Below are positions 52,985-60,819 of a stretch of 64,000 nt of DNA, one piece after another. Under the pieces are notes generated by a model, which saw only the letters and a program-made list of their open reading frames with translations, did not search any database and was not told where the DNA came from. The DNA lies in NCBI RefSeq assembly GCF_026616195.1, contig NZ_JANHDH010000001.1, positions 248,001 to 312,000 of the forward strand, read 5' to 3'. A program made the translations under genes and the position numbers. The stretch is from Haloarchaeobius amylolyticus. GTDB taxonomy: Archaea; Halobacteriota; Halobacteria; Halobacteriales; Natrialbaceae. Positions within the stretch are counted from its first letter, which is position 1. Each line of letters begins with the position of its first letter.

Positions 52985-55213
52985 TCAGGGCAACTCGACG
53001 CCGGTGAACTCGAACCGGGCACCGCCGTCGATGCCATCGGTCACCGAGACGTCCCACCCGTGGGCCTCGGCCACGTTCTTGACGATGGCGAGCCCGAAGC
53101 CCGTACCGGACTCGGCGGTCGAGTACCCCGACTCGAACACCGACCGGCGCTCCGTCTCCGGGATGCCGGGGCCGTCGTCCGTGACGTAGAACCCGCCATC
53201 GAGGGGGCCGACGCGGACGCGAACCGACGGGTCACCGTCGTCGGGCGCCGTCGTCGCGTGTTGTACCGCGTTGCGGAACAGGTTCTCGAGGAGCTGGCCG
53301 AGCCGGCGGTCGTCCGCCAGGACCGTGCGGCCGCCCTCGACCGCGAGTGTGGCGTCCACGTCGTTCACGCAGATGTTCTCCCACGCCTCACGGGCGATGC
53401 TCTCCAGGTCGACCTCGACGAGTTCGTCGATGCTCCGGCCCTGCCGGGCGAGCGTGAGCAGGTCGTCGATGAGTGCCGCCATCTGGTCGTGCGACCGGCG
53501 GATCGCGTCGAGGTGCTCGCTCTCGACCGCGTCGCCCAGCAACTCGGTGTGGAGACTGGCGACCGTCAGTGGCCCCCGGAGGTCGTGGCTGACGACGCTC
53601 GTGAACTCCTCGAGGTGCTCGTTCTTGCGCTGGAGTTCGCGCTGGTTCGCGAGTTCGCGCAGTGCGGTGGCGACGCTCTGGCCGAGGATGGTGACGAGCG
53701 TCACGTCCGAGTCGTCGAAGGTCCGTTCCTCTGTCGCGCCACAGGAGAGCACGCCGAAGTCCGAAAGCGGGACGATGATGGCCGAATCCACCGGGACGTC
53801 GGCCGCCAGCCGCTCCTGTGCGAGCGACTCGAAGACCTCCGTCTCGCCCGTCTCGAACAGGTCCCAGAGCCAGTCACCACGCGGGTGCGTCGGCTGGTCG
53901 GTCTCCGTGTCGAGCAGGAGTTCCCGGTGCTCGCTCGTCTGGGCGGCCAGTGCCAGTTCGGTGCCCTCGTCGTTCACGAGCCAGACCGTCGGCATCGGGT
54001 AGCCGAGCAGTCGCTGGGCCGCGTCGACGGCGATGTCGGCGATCTCCTGTTCCGTCTCGGCCTCCAGCAATCGCTGGGTCGCCCCGTGGAGCGCCTCGAC
54101 CTGCTCGGCGCGTCGCTCGCGCTCGGTCACGTCGAGCTTCGAGGCGACGATGTGGCTCACCTCGCCGCCGACGAGGACGGGCGCCAGTTTCGTCTGGTAG
54201 GTCCGACGCCCGCCCGGGAGCTCCAGCGTCTCACGGAACGTCAGGGGCTCCTGTCGCTCGTAGCACGCCCGGTAGTTCGCCTCGAGGGCCGCCCCGGTCT
54301 CCTCCCCGAGGACCTCGCGGGGCGTCCGCCCGCTGGCCTCCTCACTGCGCACGCCGAAGACCGACTCCACGACCGGGTTGAGTCGCTGGAACTGGAACAC
54401 CTCGCCGCTGTCGGCGTCGATGAGTACCAGCCCGGCCTGGGCGTTCTCGAAGACCGTCTCGAACTCCTCCTTCAGCGCCGCTAGCTCGCGCTGTTGCCGC
54501 TTGCGGTCCGTGATGTCCGTGCTGAAGCCGACCAGTCCCCGCACCTGCCCGTCGTCGTCGAAGTACGGGAACTTGTTGTCGAGGAAGACGTGCTCCTCGC
54601 CGTCGATGTACTGGGTCGCCTCGGTGATGCGGTTCTCCTCGCCGGCCAGCACGCGCTCGTCCAGCATCTGGATCTGTCTGGCGCTCTCCTCGTCGAAGAG
54701 GTCGAAGTCGGTCTTGCCGACGATCTCCTCAGGCGTCATGTCGAAGAACTGGGCCCCGTACTCGTTGATGAACCGGTACGTTCCGTCGACGTCCTTGACG
54801 TAGATGGCCTCGTGGGCGTTCGAGACCACGGCGTCCAGTCGCTGCTCCTGGCGCTTTCGCTCGGTCACGTCGCGCGAACTGACCACCAGTTCGTCGGTTC
54901 GCTGGGCGTCCCGGTACTCTATCCGGACCGTCTCAATCCACCGCCACGAGCCGTCGGCGTGCCGGAACCGGTACTCGAGCGACGCAACCGTCTCCGGGTC
55001 CTCCAGCGCCATCTGGAGCCCCCTCTCGACGTGGCCACGGTCGTCGGGATGGACGTACTGCAGGGCGTCCTCCCCGACGAGTTCCTCGCGGTCGTACTCG
55101 AGGATCCGTTCGATGGAAGGGCTCTGGTACCTGATGACCCCGGCGGAATCGACGACTGTCACGATGTCCGTCGTGTACTGGAGTAACAGCTCGTCCTCCC
55201 GGGCCCAACTCAT
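52985..55213 (-). CDS. soluble multi-PAS histidine kinase
   Basis: 742 residues from MSWAREDELLLQYTTDIVTV. Three PAS domains (about 10-125, 130-250 and 255-375; RQEQRL- and QQRELA-type linkers), a GAF-like domain (about 400-525, with GVLSCGATEER), then the kinase core: H-box VVSHDLRGPLTVASLHTELL with His, N-box LLENLFRNAVQHAT, G boxes VTDDGPGIPETERRS and TGFGLAIVKNVAEAHGWDVS. No membrane segment or response regulator next door, so its partner lies elsewhere. Start set by the TATA-like GTTTATGC 32 bases upstream (minus strand). Confidence 0.92.
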   Translation of the reverse strand: MSWAREDELLLQYTTDIVTVVDSAGVIRYQSPSIERILEYDREELVGEDALQYVHPDDRGHVERGLQMALEDPETVASLEYRFRHADGSWRWIETVRIEYRDAQRTDELVVSSRDVTERKRQEQRLDAVVSNAHEAIYVKDVDGTYRFINEYGAQFFDMTPEEIVGKTDFDLFDEESARQIQMLDERVLAGEENRITEATQYIDGEEHVFLDNKFPYFDDDGQVRGLVGFSTDITDRKRQQRELAALKEEFETVFENAQAGLVLIDADSGEVFQFQRLNPVVESVFGVRSEEASGRTPREVLGEETGAALEANYRACYERQEPLTFRETLELPGGRRTYQTKLAPVLVGGEVSHIVASKLDVTERERRAEQVEALHGATQRLLEAETEQEIADIAVDAAQRLLGYPMPTVWLVNDEGTELALAAQTSEHRELLLDTETDQPTHPRGDWLWDLFETGETEVFESLAQERLAADVPVDSAIIVPLSDFGVLSCGATEERTFDDSDVTLVTILGQSVATALRELANQRELQRKNEHLEEFTSVVSHDLRGPLTVASLHTELLGDAVESEHLDAIRRSHDQMAALIDDLLTLARQGRSIDELVEVDLESIAREAWENICVNDVDATLAVEGGRTVLADDRRLGQLLENLFRNAVQHATTAPDDGDPSVRVRVGPLDGGFYVTDDGPGIPETERRSVFESGYSTAESGTGFGLAIVKNVAEAHGWDVSVTDGIDGGARFEFTGVELP

Positions 55214-55215
55214 AA

Positions 55216-55236
55216 GTCTACTATAGTATTGTAGAC
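55216..55236. promoter_or_regulatory. GTCTAC-N9-GTAGAC inverted repeat at the kinase promoter
   Basis: Lies between the TATA-like element (about 55242-55249) and the start at 55213 and would cover the transcription start. It also contains the small palindrome ACTATAGT. Confidence 0.45.
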
Positions 55237-55246
55237 AAGAGAGCAT

Positions 55247-55715
55247 AAACTGAGTGCAGGGAGAGTAAGCCCGTGAGAGACTCTGTACCGCGACGGATGG
55301 CGGTTTCCGGTGCTATCGTTCGGTGGTCGCGCTCGGTGGTAGACGCGCAACCGATGTGGACAGTCCCGGAAGCGGTACTGTCGGGATGAGGCTGACGCTC
55401 TTCACGTGGTTCTCGTGAGAATGCGCTGGGACTGGGATTCGAACTCACTCGCAGCGGAGCTGCTCACGGCTACGCCGTTCGCCTCGCGGTTCTCGTTTCA
55501 CTCCGAACCGCGCACTGCTCGCTGCTCGAATCCCAGCATGTACGCGTTCTCACTCGCCACGCTCGTCGCTGACGCTCCTCGCGTGGTTCTCGTGAAAAAC
55601 GCGGTGGGACTGGGATTCGAACCACGGTCTCTCCGCTCACTTCGTTCGCTTCGCTCCCTGATTCGAATCGCCAGCATCTACGCATTGCTCCTCGCGGTAG
55701 CGCTCGGAGCAAATG
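55247..55715. repeat. tRNA-Ser 3'-end copies and low-complexity spacers
   Basis: Gene-free 469 bp downstream of tRNA-Ser. Two extra copies of the tRNA 3' end occur: 55422-55444 (TGGGACTGGGATTCGAAC, one mismatch beyond it) and 55601-55623 (GCGGTGGGACTGGGATTCGA then ACC, identical to the tRNA). Each is preceded by a TGGTTCTCGTGA-type stretch, and spacers contain TTCGTTCGCTTCGCTC. They look like attachment-site scars from elements integrating into the tRNA. Confidence 0.7.
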
Positions 55716-55798
55716 CGGTGGGACTGGGATTCGAACCCAGGAGGCCGAAGGCCACCTGCTTTCAAGGCAGGCGCGTTAGTCCACTCCGCCATCCCACC
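55716..55798 (-). tRNA. tRNA-Ser (anticodon TGA)
   Basis: 83 nt, type II with long variable arm. Acceptor GGTGGGA/TCCCACC, anticodon arm CCTGC-CTTGAAA-GCAGG with anticodon TGA reading UCA, variable arm GGCC-TTC-GGCC, T-arm CTGGG-TTCGAAT-CCCAG, discriminator G as usual for Ser. No intron, no encoded CCA. Confidence 0.95.
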
Positions 55799-55840
55799 CT
55801 CGGTCGGGTGTATCCCCGGAACCGTCTAAGACCTGTCGGT

Positions 55841-56599
55841 CTACTCCCGGACGAGCGTCAGGTCGCCGTCTTCCTCGACCACCGCCAGCCCGAGGTCGTC
55901 GACGAACTCGGTGGTGTGTGGCGGAACGATGCGGCCGGCGCGCTGCCGGGCGCGCAGGACCGAGACGACCGAGCAGAGGTCGTCCCCAGTCTCGACCGTC
56001 TCGTAGTTCGGGATGTAGTCGACCTCGAGGTCGGCGTCGCAGGCGCGGTCGGTGAGCGTCTCGACCGCCGGGCGGGCGAACGCGCCGTCGAAGTCGATGG
56101 GGTCGGTGAAGGCGCTGCCCCAGACGCGGCCGTCGCTGGCGGGTCCGAGGACCACGTCGTAGCGCCGGAGCTTCATCGAGGCGTTGTCGATGTCCTTCCG
56201 GCCAGCGAGGGGAGCGTTCCCGTCCATGACGAGCACGGACGCGTGCTCCTCGCGGTCGAGGAGGTGCGTGACGGTGTTGCCGACGCGGGCGTCGTAGGTG
56301 GAGCCGACCTGCACCTCGAAGCGCGTGTCGTCGATGTCGCCGAGGGCGTCTTCGGCGACGGCGCGGACCTCGGCCTCGGCGGTGCCGTCCTCCTTCGTGT
56401 GCTCGTCGGGGAGGCGGTCCTCGTCGCGATAGTTCACCAGGAGTTCGCCACCACTCTCGGCGGCGGCGCGGAAGGTGTCGGCGAGCATGGCCCGGTAGCA
56501 GTCGGCGGCCTCGGCGGCCGACAGGGGCGTCTCCTCGGCGAGTCGGGGCAGCACGAGGCCCTCGCGTGGCGGGTCGGCGAGGACGACCACGAGTGTCAT
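55841..56599 (-). CDS. DUF2064-like nucleotidyl/glycosyltransferase-fold protein
   Basis: 252 residues from MTLVVVLADPPREGLVLPRL. The start resembles DUF2064 and rSAM-associated transferases (P-R-GxVKTRL type), and MLADTFRAAAESGG and SVLVMDGNAPLAGRKDIDNA fit a GT-A-like fold with a DGN-type motif. VLGPASDGRVWGSAFTDPID is the D-G-x-Y/W region. Substrate unknown; assignment by fold pattern only. Confidence 0.65.
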   Translation of the reverse strand: MTLVVVLADPPREGLVLPRLAEETPLSAAEAADCYRAMLADTFRAAAESGGELLVNYRDEDRLPDEHTKEDGTAEAEVRAVAEDALGDIDDTRFEVQVGSTYDARVGNTVTHLLDREEHASVLVMDGNAPLAGRKDIDNASMKLRRYDVVLGPASDGRVWGSAFTDPIDFDGAFARPAVETLTDRACDADLEVDYIPNYETVETGDDLCSVVSVLRARQRAGRIVPPHTTEFVDDLGLAVVEEDGDLTLVRE

Positions 56600-56724
56600 A
56601 CCCGAGTCTGGCGTCGCGGGCGTCTTGAACCCGCCGCTTCGGGTCGGCTTCGTCACACCGACGAGCGGGTCCACACCTGCTGCGACCGGGCGGACTTATG
56701 TGGGGCCGTCCCGTGGGATGGCAC

Positions 56725-56943
56725 ATGAACTGGTTGAAAGTTCTCGGCGTGCTGGTGCCCCTCGGCATCCTCGCGTCGGGGCTCGGCGCGCTCGCGACGA
56801 TGGGGACGAACCTGGACGCGCTCACGGGCGAGGTGACACTGGTGGCGGTGGCTGCCGGCTTCCTCGTGGTCCTCGCCGTGATGGGTGCGGTGTCGGTCGT
56901 CGGCGCGCGCTCGAAGGAGTGGCGCGCGAACACGTACTGGTAG
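56725..56943 (+). CDS. small two-helix membrane protein
   Basis: 72 residues from MNWLKVLGVLVPLGILASGL, with a second helix VAVAAGFLVVLAVMGAVSVV and the cationic tail RSKEWRANTYW. TATA-like ACTTATG at 56694-56700 about 29 bases upstream supports the 56725 start over the ATG at 56698. No known family. Confidence 0.65.
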   Translation: MNWLKVLGVLVPLGILASGLGALATMGTNLDALTGEVTLVAVAAGFLVVLAVMGAVSVVGARSKEWRANTYW

Positions 56944-56951
56944 AACGCGGT

Positions 56952-57572
56952 TCAGCGACTCCTGCGACCCTTCGTCTGGCGGTAGTCCGAGGCCATCAGC
57001 GATGCGAACGCCTCGACGAAGGTCTGGGTGTCGTCCTCGGCCTGGTCGGCGGGGTGTATCATCGGCACGAGTTCGAACCCGCGCCCGCGGATGCGCTCGG
57101 CGTGGTCCGCCTGCAGGTCGAAGCGCTCGGCCGGGGTCGTCGTGTACTCGGTGGCGATCTCGAACAGCGCGCGCTCGCCGACGGGGACGATGACCTCCGG
57201 GTTGATCATCCGGATCTCGGCGTTGAGGTAGGGCTCGCAGGTGGCGACCTCCTCGTCGGTCGGGGGACGTTCGGGGTCCCGGCACCGGGTGAGGTAGGTC
57301 ACGAACACGTTCGCGAGTTCGGGCTCGTCGGGGTCGCTGTCGGCCCGACAGAGCATGAGCCGCCGGAGGATGGAGAGGAAGGTCTCGTCGCGGGCGAACG
57401 GGACGCCGGCCTGCTCGGCGTCGGCCGACGGGCGCTCGCCGACGAAGAGGAAGTCCGCGCCCACGTCGCCGTAGCCGTGGACGACGCGCTCGCGCGGGCC
57501 GCAGAGGTCGCAGTTCTCGCAGTCCTCGTCCATCCCGAAGGGGTTGGCGAGGTCGTCTTGATTCGCGTCCAC
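56952..57572 (-). CDS. uracil-DNA glycosylase superfamily, Fe-S type
   Basis: 206 residues. Cys-rich start CENCDLCGPRERVVHGYGDV (first half of a 4Fe-4S site), motif A like FLFVGERPSADAEQAGVPFA, YLTRCRDPERPPTDEEVATC (second half) and motif B-like VPMIHPAD. This matches the family 4/5 thermophile-type UDG group. It removes deaminated bases from DNA in base excision repair. Ends 8 bp from the small membrane gene, convergent. Confidence 0.85.
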   Translation of the reverse strand: MDANQDDLANPFGMDEDCENCDLCGPRERVVHGYGDVGADFLFVGERPSADAEQAGVPFARDETFLSILRRLMLCRADSDPDEPELANVFVTYLTRCRDPERPPTDEEVATCEPYLNAEIRMINPEVIVPVGERALFEIATEYTTTPAERFDLQADHAERIRGRGFELVPMIHPADQAEDDTQTFVEAFASLMASDYRQTKGRRSR

Positions 57573-57758
57573 ACCGGGTGCGAGGGCTGGGACGTGGGTA
57601 AGCGCTTCGGAGCCGCCACCGCCGGTGACGGGGCGTGCTCGGAAGACTTATGTCGAAAAGTTGCTAACTCTCGGCAGAGCCATGCGTCCCTCCAGTCCTC
57701 GACGATACCCCTGCCGGGTGCCAGACAGGCCGGCCCGCCTGCCGGAGGTGTCCGCCCG

Positions 57759-58763
57759 ATGAGTGCGGCCACGAACACCGACCGCGGCCTCGTGGTCCGG
57801 ATGCTGCTGACCCTCGTGGTCGTCGCCGCGCTCCCCGTGGTGTTCCTCTACGGCCTGCTGACGGTCCCCTTCGCGGTGCTGTCGCTGCTGGGTCGGCACC
57901 AGGGCGCCATCGTGCCGGCCATCTCCCCGCTGGTCGTGGCCGGGGTCGCCGCGGTCGCCCTCGTGATACAGTATCTCGTCGGCCCGTCGCTCGCGCTCCG
58001 CCTCGGCCACGCACGACCCGCCGACGAGGACGAGTACCCTCGCCTCCACGCCTCGGTGGGCCGCACCGCCCAGCAGTTCGGCATCCCGACGCCCGAGGTC
58101 CGGGTCGTCGACGCCAGCGCGCCGAACGCCTTCGCGGTCGGCCGTACCCCCTCGGACGCCACCATCGCGGTCACCGAGGGGCTGCTCGACGACCTCGACG
58201 ACGACGAACTCGACGCCGCGGTCGCCCACGAACTCGCCCACGTCCGGAACCGCGACGCCGCACTGATGAGCGTCGCCTTCCTCGTCCCGACGGTCGCGTT
58301 CTTCGTCGCGAAACTCGTGAGTACCGTGTTCAACGGGCTCGGCCACTTCTGGATCATCCCCGGCGACGACGACTCCGGCGGCTTCCTCGTCGCCATCGCC
58401 GCCATCGTCCTCTCGCTACTGCTCATGGGCCTGCTCGCGGTCGTCTTCTGGGCCGCCGGCTTCCTGAGCTACCGGCTGCTCTCGCGCTACCGGGAGTACG
58501 CCGCCGACCGCGCCGCCGCCGAGGCGACGGGCGACCCGGCCGCGCTCGTGAGCGCCCTGACGACCATCGAGTCCGGGATGGAACGGGCGCCGGACCGCGA
58601 CCTCCGCGACCTCGACGGTGGCGAGAGCGCGCTGTACATCGTGCCGCTGTCGTCGGAGATGGTCGACGAGCGCGAGGAGAAGACGCTGGTCAGTCCGAGG
58701 GTGTTCCCGTCGTCGCACCCGCCGACGGAGGAGCGCATCGAGCGACTCCGCGAGAAACTGTAG
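57759..58763 (+). CDS. htpX: HtpX-like membrane zinc protease (M48)
   Basis: 334 residues. Two N-terminal membrane helices, then ATIAVTEGLLDDLDDDELDA and the zinc motif HELAH (AVAHELAHVRNRDAAL). Two more hydrophobic segments, and the third zinc ligand Glu in YREYAADRAAAEATGD. C-terminal SSHPPTEERIERLREKL is the family end. Quality control of membrane proteins. A good Shine-Dalgarno GGAGGTG (57744-57750) fixes the start at 57759. Confidence 0.92.
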   Translation: MSAATNTDRGLVVRMLLTLVVVAALPVVFLYGLLTVPFAVLSLLGRHQGAIVPAISPLVVAGVAAVALVIQYLVGPSLALRLGHARPADEDEYPRLHASVGRTAQQFGIPTPEVRVVDASAPNAFAVGRTPSDATIAVTEGLLDDLDDDELDAAVAHELAHVRNRDAALMSVAFLVPTVAFFVAKLVSTVFNGLGHFWIIPGDDDSGGFLVAIAAIVLSLLLMGLLAVVFWAAGFLSYRLLSRYREYAADRAAAEATGDPAALVSALTTIESGMERAPDRDLRDLDGGESALYIVPLSSEMVDEREEKTLVSPRVFPSSHPPTEERIERLREKL

Positions 58764-58775
58764 CGCGGACCGAGG

Positions 58776-59024
58776 TTACCGGCCCAGACCGCCGCGTTCG
58801 ATGACGTCGAGGATGAACTTCACGTTCCGGAGGATCTCCTCGGGCGAGGTGTCCTCGCGCTCGTCGTAGAGGTCGCTCGTCCGGTAGAGGATGTTCGCGA
58901 GCTGGTCCGACTCGGTGCTCTCGGGGTCTTCCGCGCGGATCTCGTCGGCGATGTCGCGCAGGAACTGCACCTTCTCGGGGTCGGGCTCGAACCGGCGGTC
59001 GGACTCGTCCTCGGGCGGGCTCAT
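58776..59024 (-). CDS. small acidic haloarchaeal protein
   Basis: 82 residues, helical and acidic (PEKVQFLRDIADEIRAEDPE, LANILYRTSDLYDEREDTSP, EILRNVKFILDVIERGGLG). Start overlaps the Mrp-type ATPase stop by 4 bases, so translation is coupled; likely functional partner. No recognised family. Confidence 0.7.
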   Translation of the reverse strand: MSPPEDESDRRFEPDPEKVQFLRDIADEIRAEDPESTESDQLANILYRTSDLYDEREDTSPEEILRNVKFILDVIERGGLGR

Positions 59025-60064
59025 CGGCTGTCGACGTGCTGCTGACGCTTGACGAAGCCGATGTTGTCCGCGACGGCCTCGGTGATGTCGCGGAAGGCCT
59101 GGCCCGTCTCGCTGTCGTGGTCGAGCACCACGGGTTTGCCCTCGTCGCCGCCGGTCCGGACCTTCGGGTCGAGCGGGACCGAGCCGAGGAACGGCATGTC
59201 GTGGGCGTCGGCGAACTTCTGGCCGCCGCCCTCACCGAAGATGGCGTGTTCCCCGCCGCAGTCCGGGCACTTGAACGAGCCCATGTTCTCCGCGATTCCG
59301 AGGACGACGGTGTCGTGCTTGCCGAACATCTCCAGGCCCTTGCGGGCGTCGTCGAGGGCGACCTCCTGCGGGGTCGTGACGATGACGCTCCCGGTGACTG
59401 GAACGGTCTGGAGGAGCGTCAGCTGGGTGTCGCCGGTGCCCGGCGGCAGGTCGATGACCATGTAGTCGAGGTGGCCCCACTCGACGTCCTCCCAGAGCTG
59501 GGTGAGGACCTTGTGGACCATCGGACCGCGCCAGATGACGGGGTCGTCCTCGCCGACGAGGAAGGCCATCGACATCAGTTTCATCCCGTACTTCGTCGGC
59601 GGTACGAGCTGCTCGTCCTCGGTCGCACCCGGCGGTTCGTCGGCGTCGACCATCCGCGGGACGTTCGGGCCGTACACGTCGGCGTCGAACAGGCCGACGC
59701 GGGCACCCATGTCCGAGAGGCCGGCCGCGATGTTCACCGCCATCGTCGACTTGCCGACGCCGCCCTTGCCGGAGGCGACCGCGATGACGTTCTCCACGTT
59801 CGGGAACACCTGTTCGTCGCCGGTGAGCCCGGTGTCGGTCTTCGCCGAGAGGTCGACGTCGAGGCCGGTGTCGGCGAGGACCTCGCGGACCTCGTTGGCC
59901 ATCTTCGTCTCCTTGGGCGAGTAGGGGGCGCCGAGGGCCAGCGAGATGTGGACCTCGTCGCCGGTGACCTCCACCTCGTTCACCAGTCCGAGCGAGACGA
60001 TGTCGTCGCCGAGTGCCGGGTCCTCGACCTGCCGGAGCCGGTCGAGGATCGCGTCTGCGTCCAT
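59021..60064 (-). CDS. Mrp/NBP35-type P-loop ATPase, Fe-S carrier
   Basis: 347 residues. N-terminal MIP18/DUF59 domain (about 1-85; DDIVSLGLVNEVEVTGDEV), deviant Walker A ASGKGGVGKSTMAVNIAAGL, DADVYGPNVPRMVDAD, MVIDLPPGTGDTQLTLLQTV, and the C-terminal CPDCG (FKCPDCGGEHAIFG), which could hold the bridging cluster. It builds or carries iron-sulfur clusters in the cytoplasm. Consistent with Fe-S needs of UDG and MoaA nearby, though these are not in its operon. Confidence 0.93.
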   Translation of the reverse strand: MDADAILDRLRQVEDPALGDDIVSLGLVNEVEVTGDEVHISLALGAPYSPKETKMANEVREVLADTGLDVDLSAKTDTGLTGDEQVFPNVENVIAVASGKGGVGKSTMAVNIAAGLSDMGARVGLFDADVYGPNVPRMVDADEPPGATEDEQLVPPTKYGMKLMSMAFLVGEDDPVIWRGPMVHKVLTQLWEDVEWGHLDYMVIDLPPGTGDTQLTLLQTVPVTGSVIVTTPQEVALDDARKGLEMFGKHDTVVLGIAENMGSFKCPDCGGEHAIFGEGGGQKFADAHDMPFLGSVPLDPKVRTGGDEGKPVVLDHDSETGQAFRDITEAVADNIGFVKRQQHVDSR

Positions 60065-60129
60065 GGCCGGGAGTCGGGGCGAGCGAGCGAAAAGGATTGT
60101 GTTCGTTCGCGGACCGAAACCGGGCGCGG

Positions 60130-60348
60130 TCAGTCGACCCCGCTCTCGTGGCGGACCAGCTCCGCGACCGCGTAGTCGGCCTCCAGATGGCGGATGCGTC
60201 CCTCGATACGCTCCCCGAGGGACGCGCCGGGGACGATGATGGTGAAGCCCTGTCGATGTGCGATACCGTCGCCCTCCTCGCCCGTCTCCTCGATCTCGAG
60301 GACGAGTTCGTCGCCGATATCGACCGGCGCTGAATCGGATGACTCCAT
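60130..60348 (-). CDS. TRAM-domain RNA-binding protein
   Basis: 72 residues, essentially one TRAM domain: GDELVLEIEETGEEGDGIAH, GFTIIVPGASLGERIEGRI, DYAVAELV. Small archaeal TRAM proteins act as RNA chaperones. The start at 60348 gives the family length. No neighbouring operon partner within 60 bp. Confidence 0.9.
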   Translation of the reverse strand: MESSDSAPVDIGDELVLEIEETGEEGDGIAHRQGFTIIVPGASLGERIEGRIRHLEADYAVAELVRHESGVD

Positions 60349-60819
60349 ACCAGACGGTCGGTGCCGGCCACTGGTAGGTGCCCGGCCCAATCGGATAGGA
60401 CGGACGATGCCACACGTTCGACCGACGGCGGAGTGGTCGCCGCGCTATTGGAGCTCTGTGTTATACATGGACCATCTCGGTCGACCAGCGTGCCGAGACC
60501 GGGCTGTCGTTCGTGATGGCTGGAAGCACGGACGAACGACGTATGTGGTATGCTAACACCACTCAGTTAACTTGATGTGAAATGGGTGATATGACCGTGT
60601 AGAGGCAGACAGATGCTGACCCTCCGCCCCGCACTCGCTTGATTCTCTCGGCCGCCCGTCCCGGGCGGCACGGGCCTGGCTTCCCGCGGCCATAGCCGCG
60701 GCACTGCGGCTATCTCAGCGAAGCCACCACCCACGAGCCCGTTCACACCCACGAGCCGGTAGTATCGCCTGTACACCGCCCACCCTGTACCACGACATGA
60801 CAGGATTCAAGACAAAACG
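60349..60819. other. 471-bp gap with structured leader of the ABC exporter
   Basis: No gene found. 60651-60713 can fold into strong hairpins (see separate entry). CACCCACGAGCC occurs twice (about 60728-60739 and 60747-60757). The transcription start of the exporter is not evident; ATATGACC-like AT patches lie at 60588-60596. Confidence 0.45.
60651..60713 (+). ncRNA. candidate structured RNA with competing hairpins
   Basis: Perfect 8-bp stem GCCGCCCG/CGGGCGGC (60651-60669, 3-nt loop). Then CGCGGC/GCCGCG (60685-60700) overlaps the 8-bp stem ATAGCCGC/GCGGCTAT (60692-60713), so only one of the last two can form at a time. Position 107 nt upstream of the exporter ATG. Function and even transcription not shown; could be a switch, an attenuator or a mobile-element end. 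Confidence 0.4.

Noticed and set aside
55550..55700. Additional functional tRNA genes
   Set aside because: Only the T-arm and acceptor 3' side are present; no anticodon arm or 5' acceptor strand.
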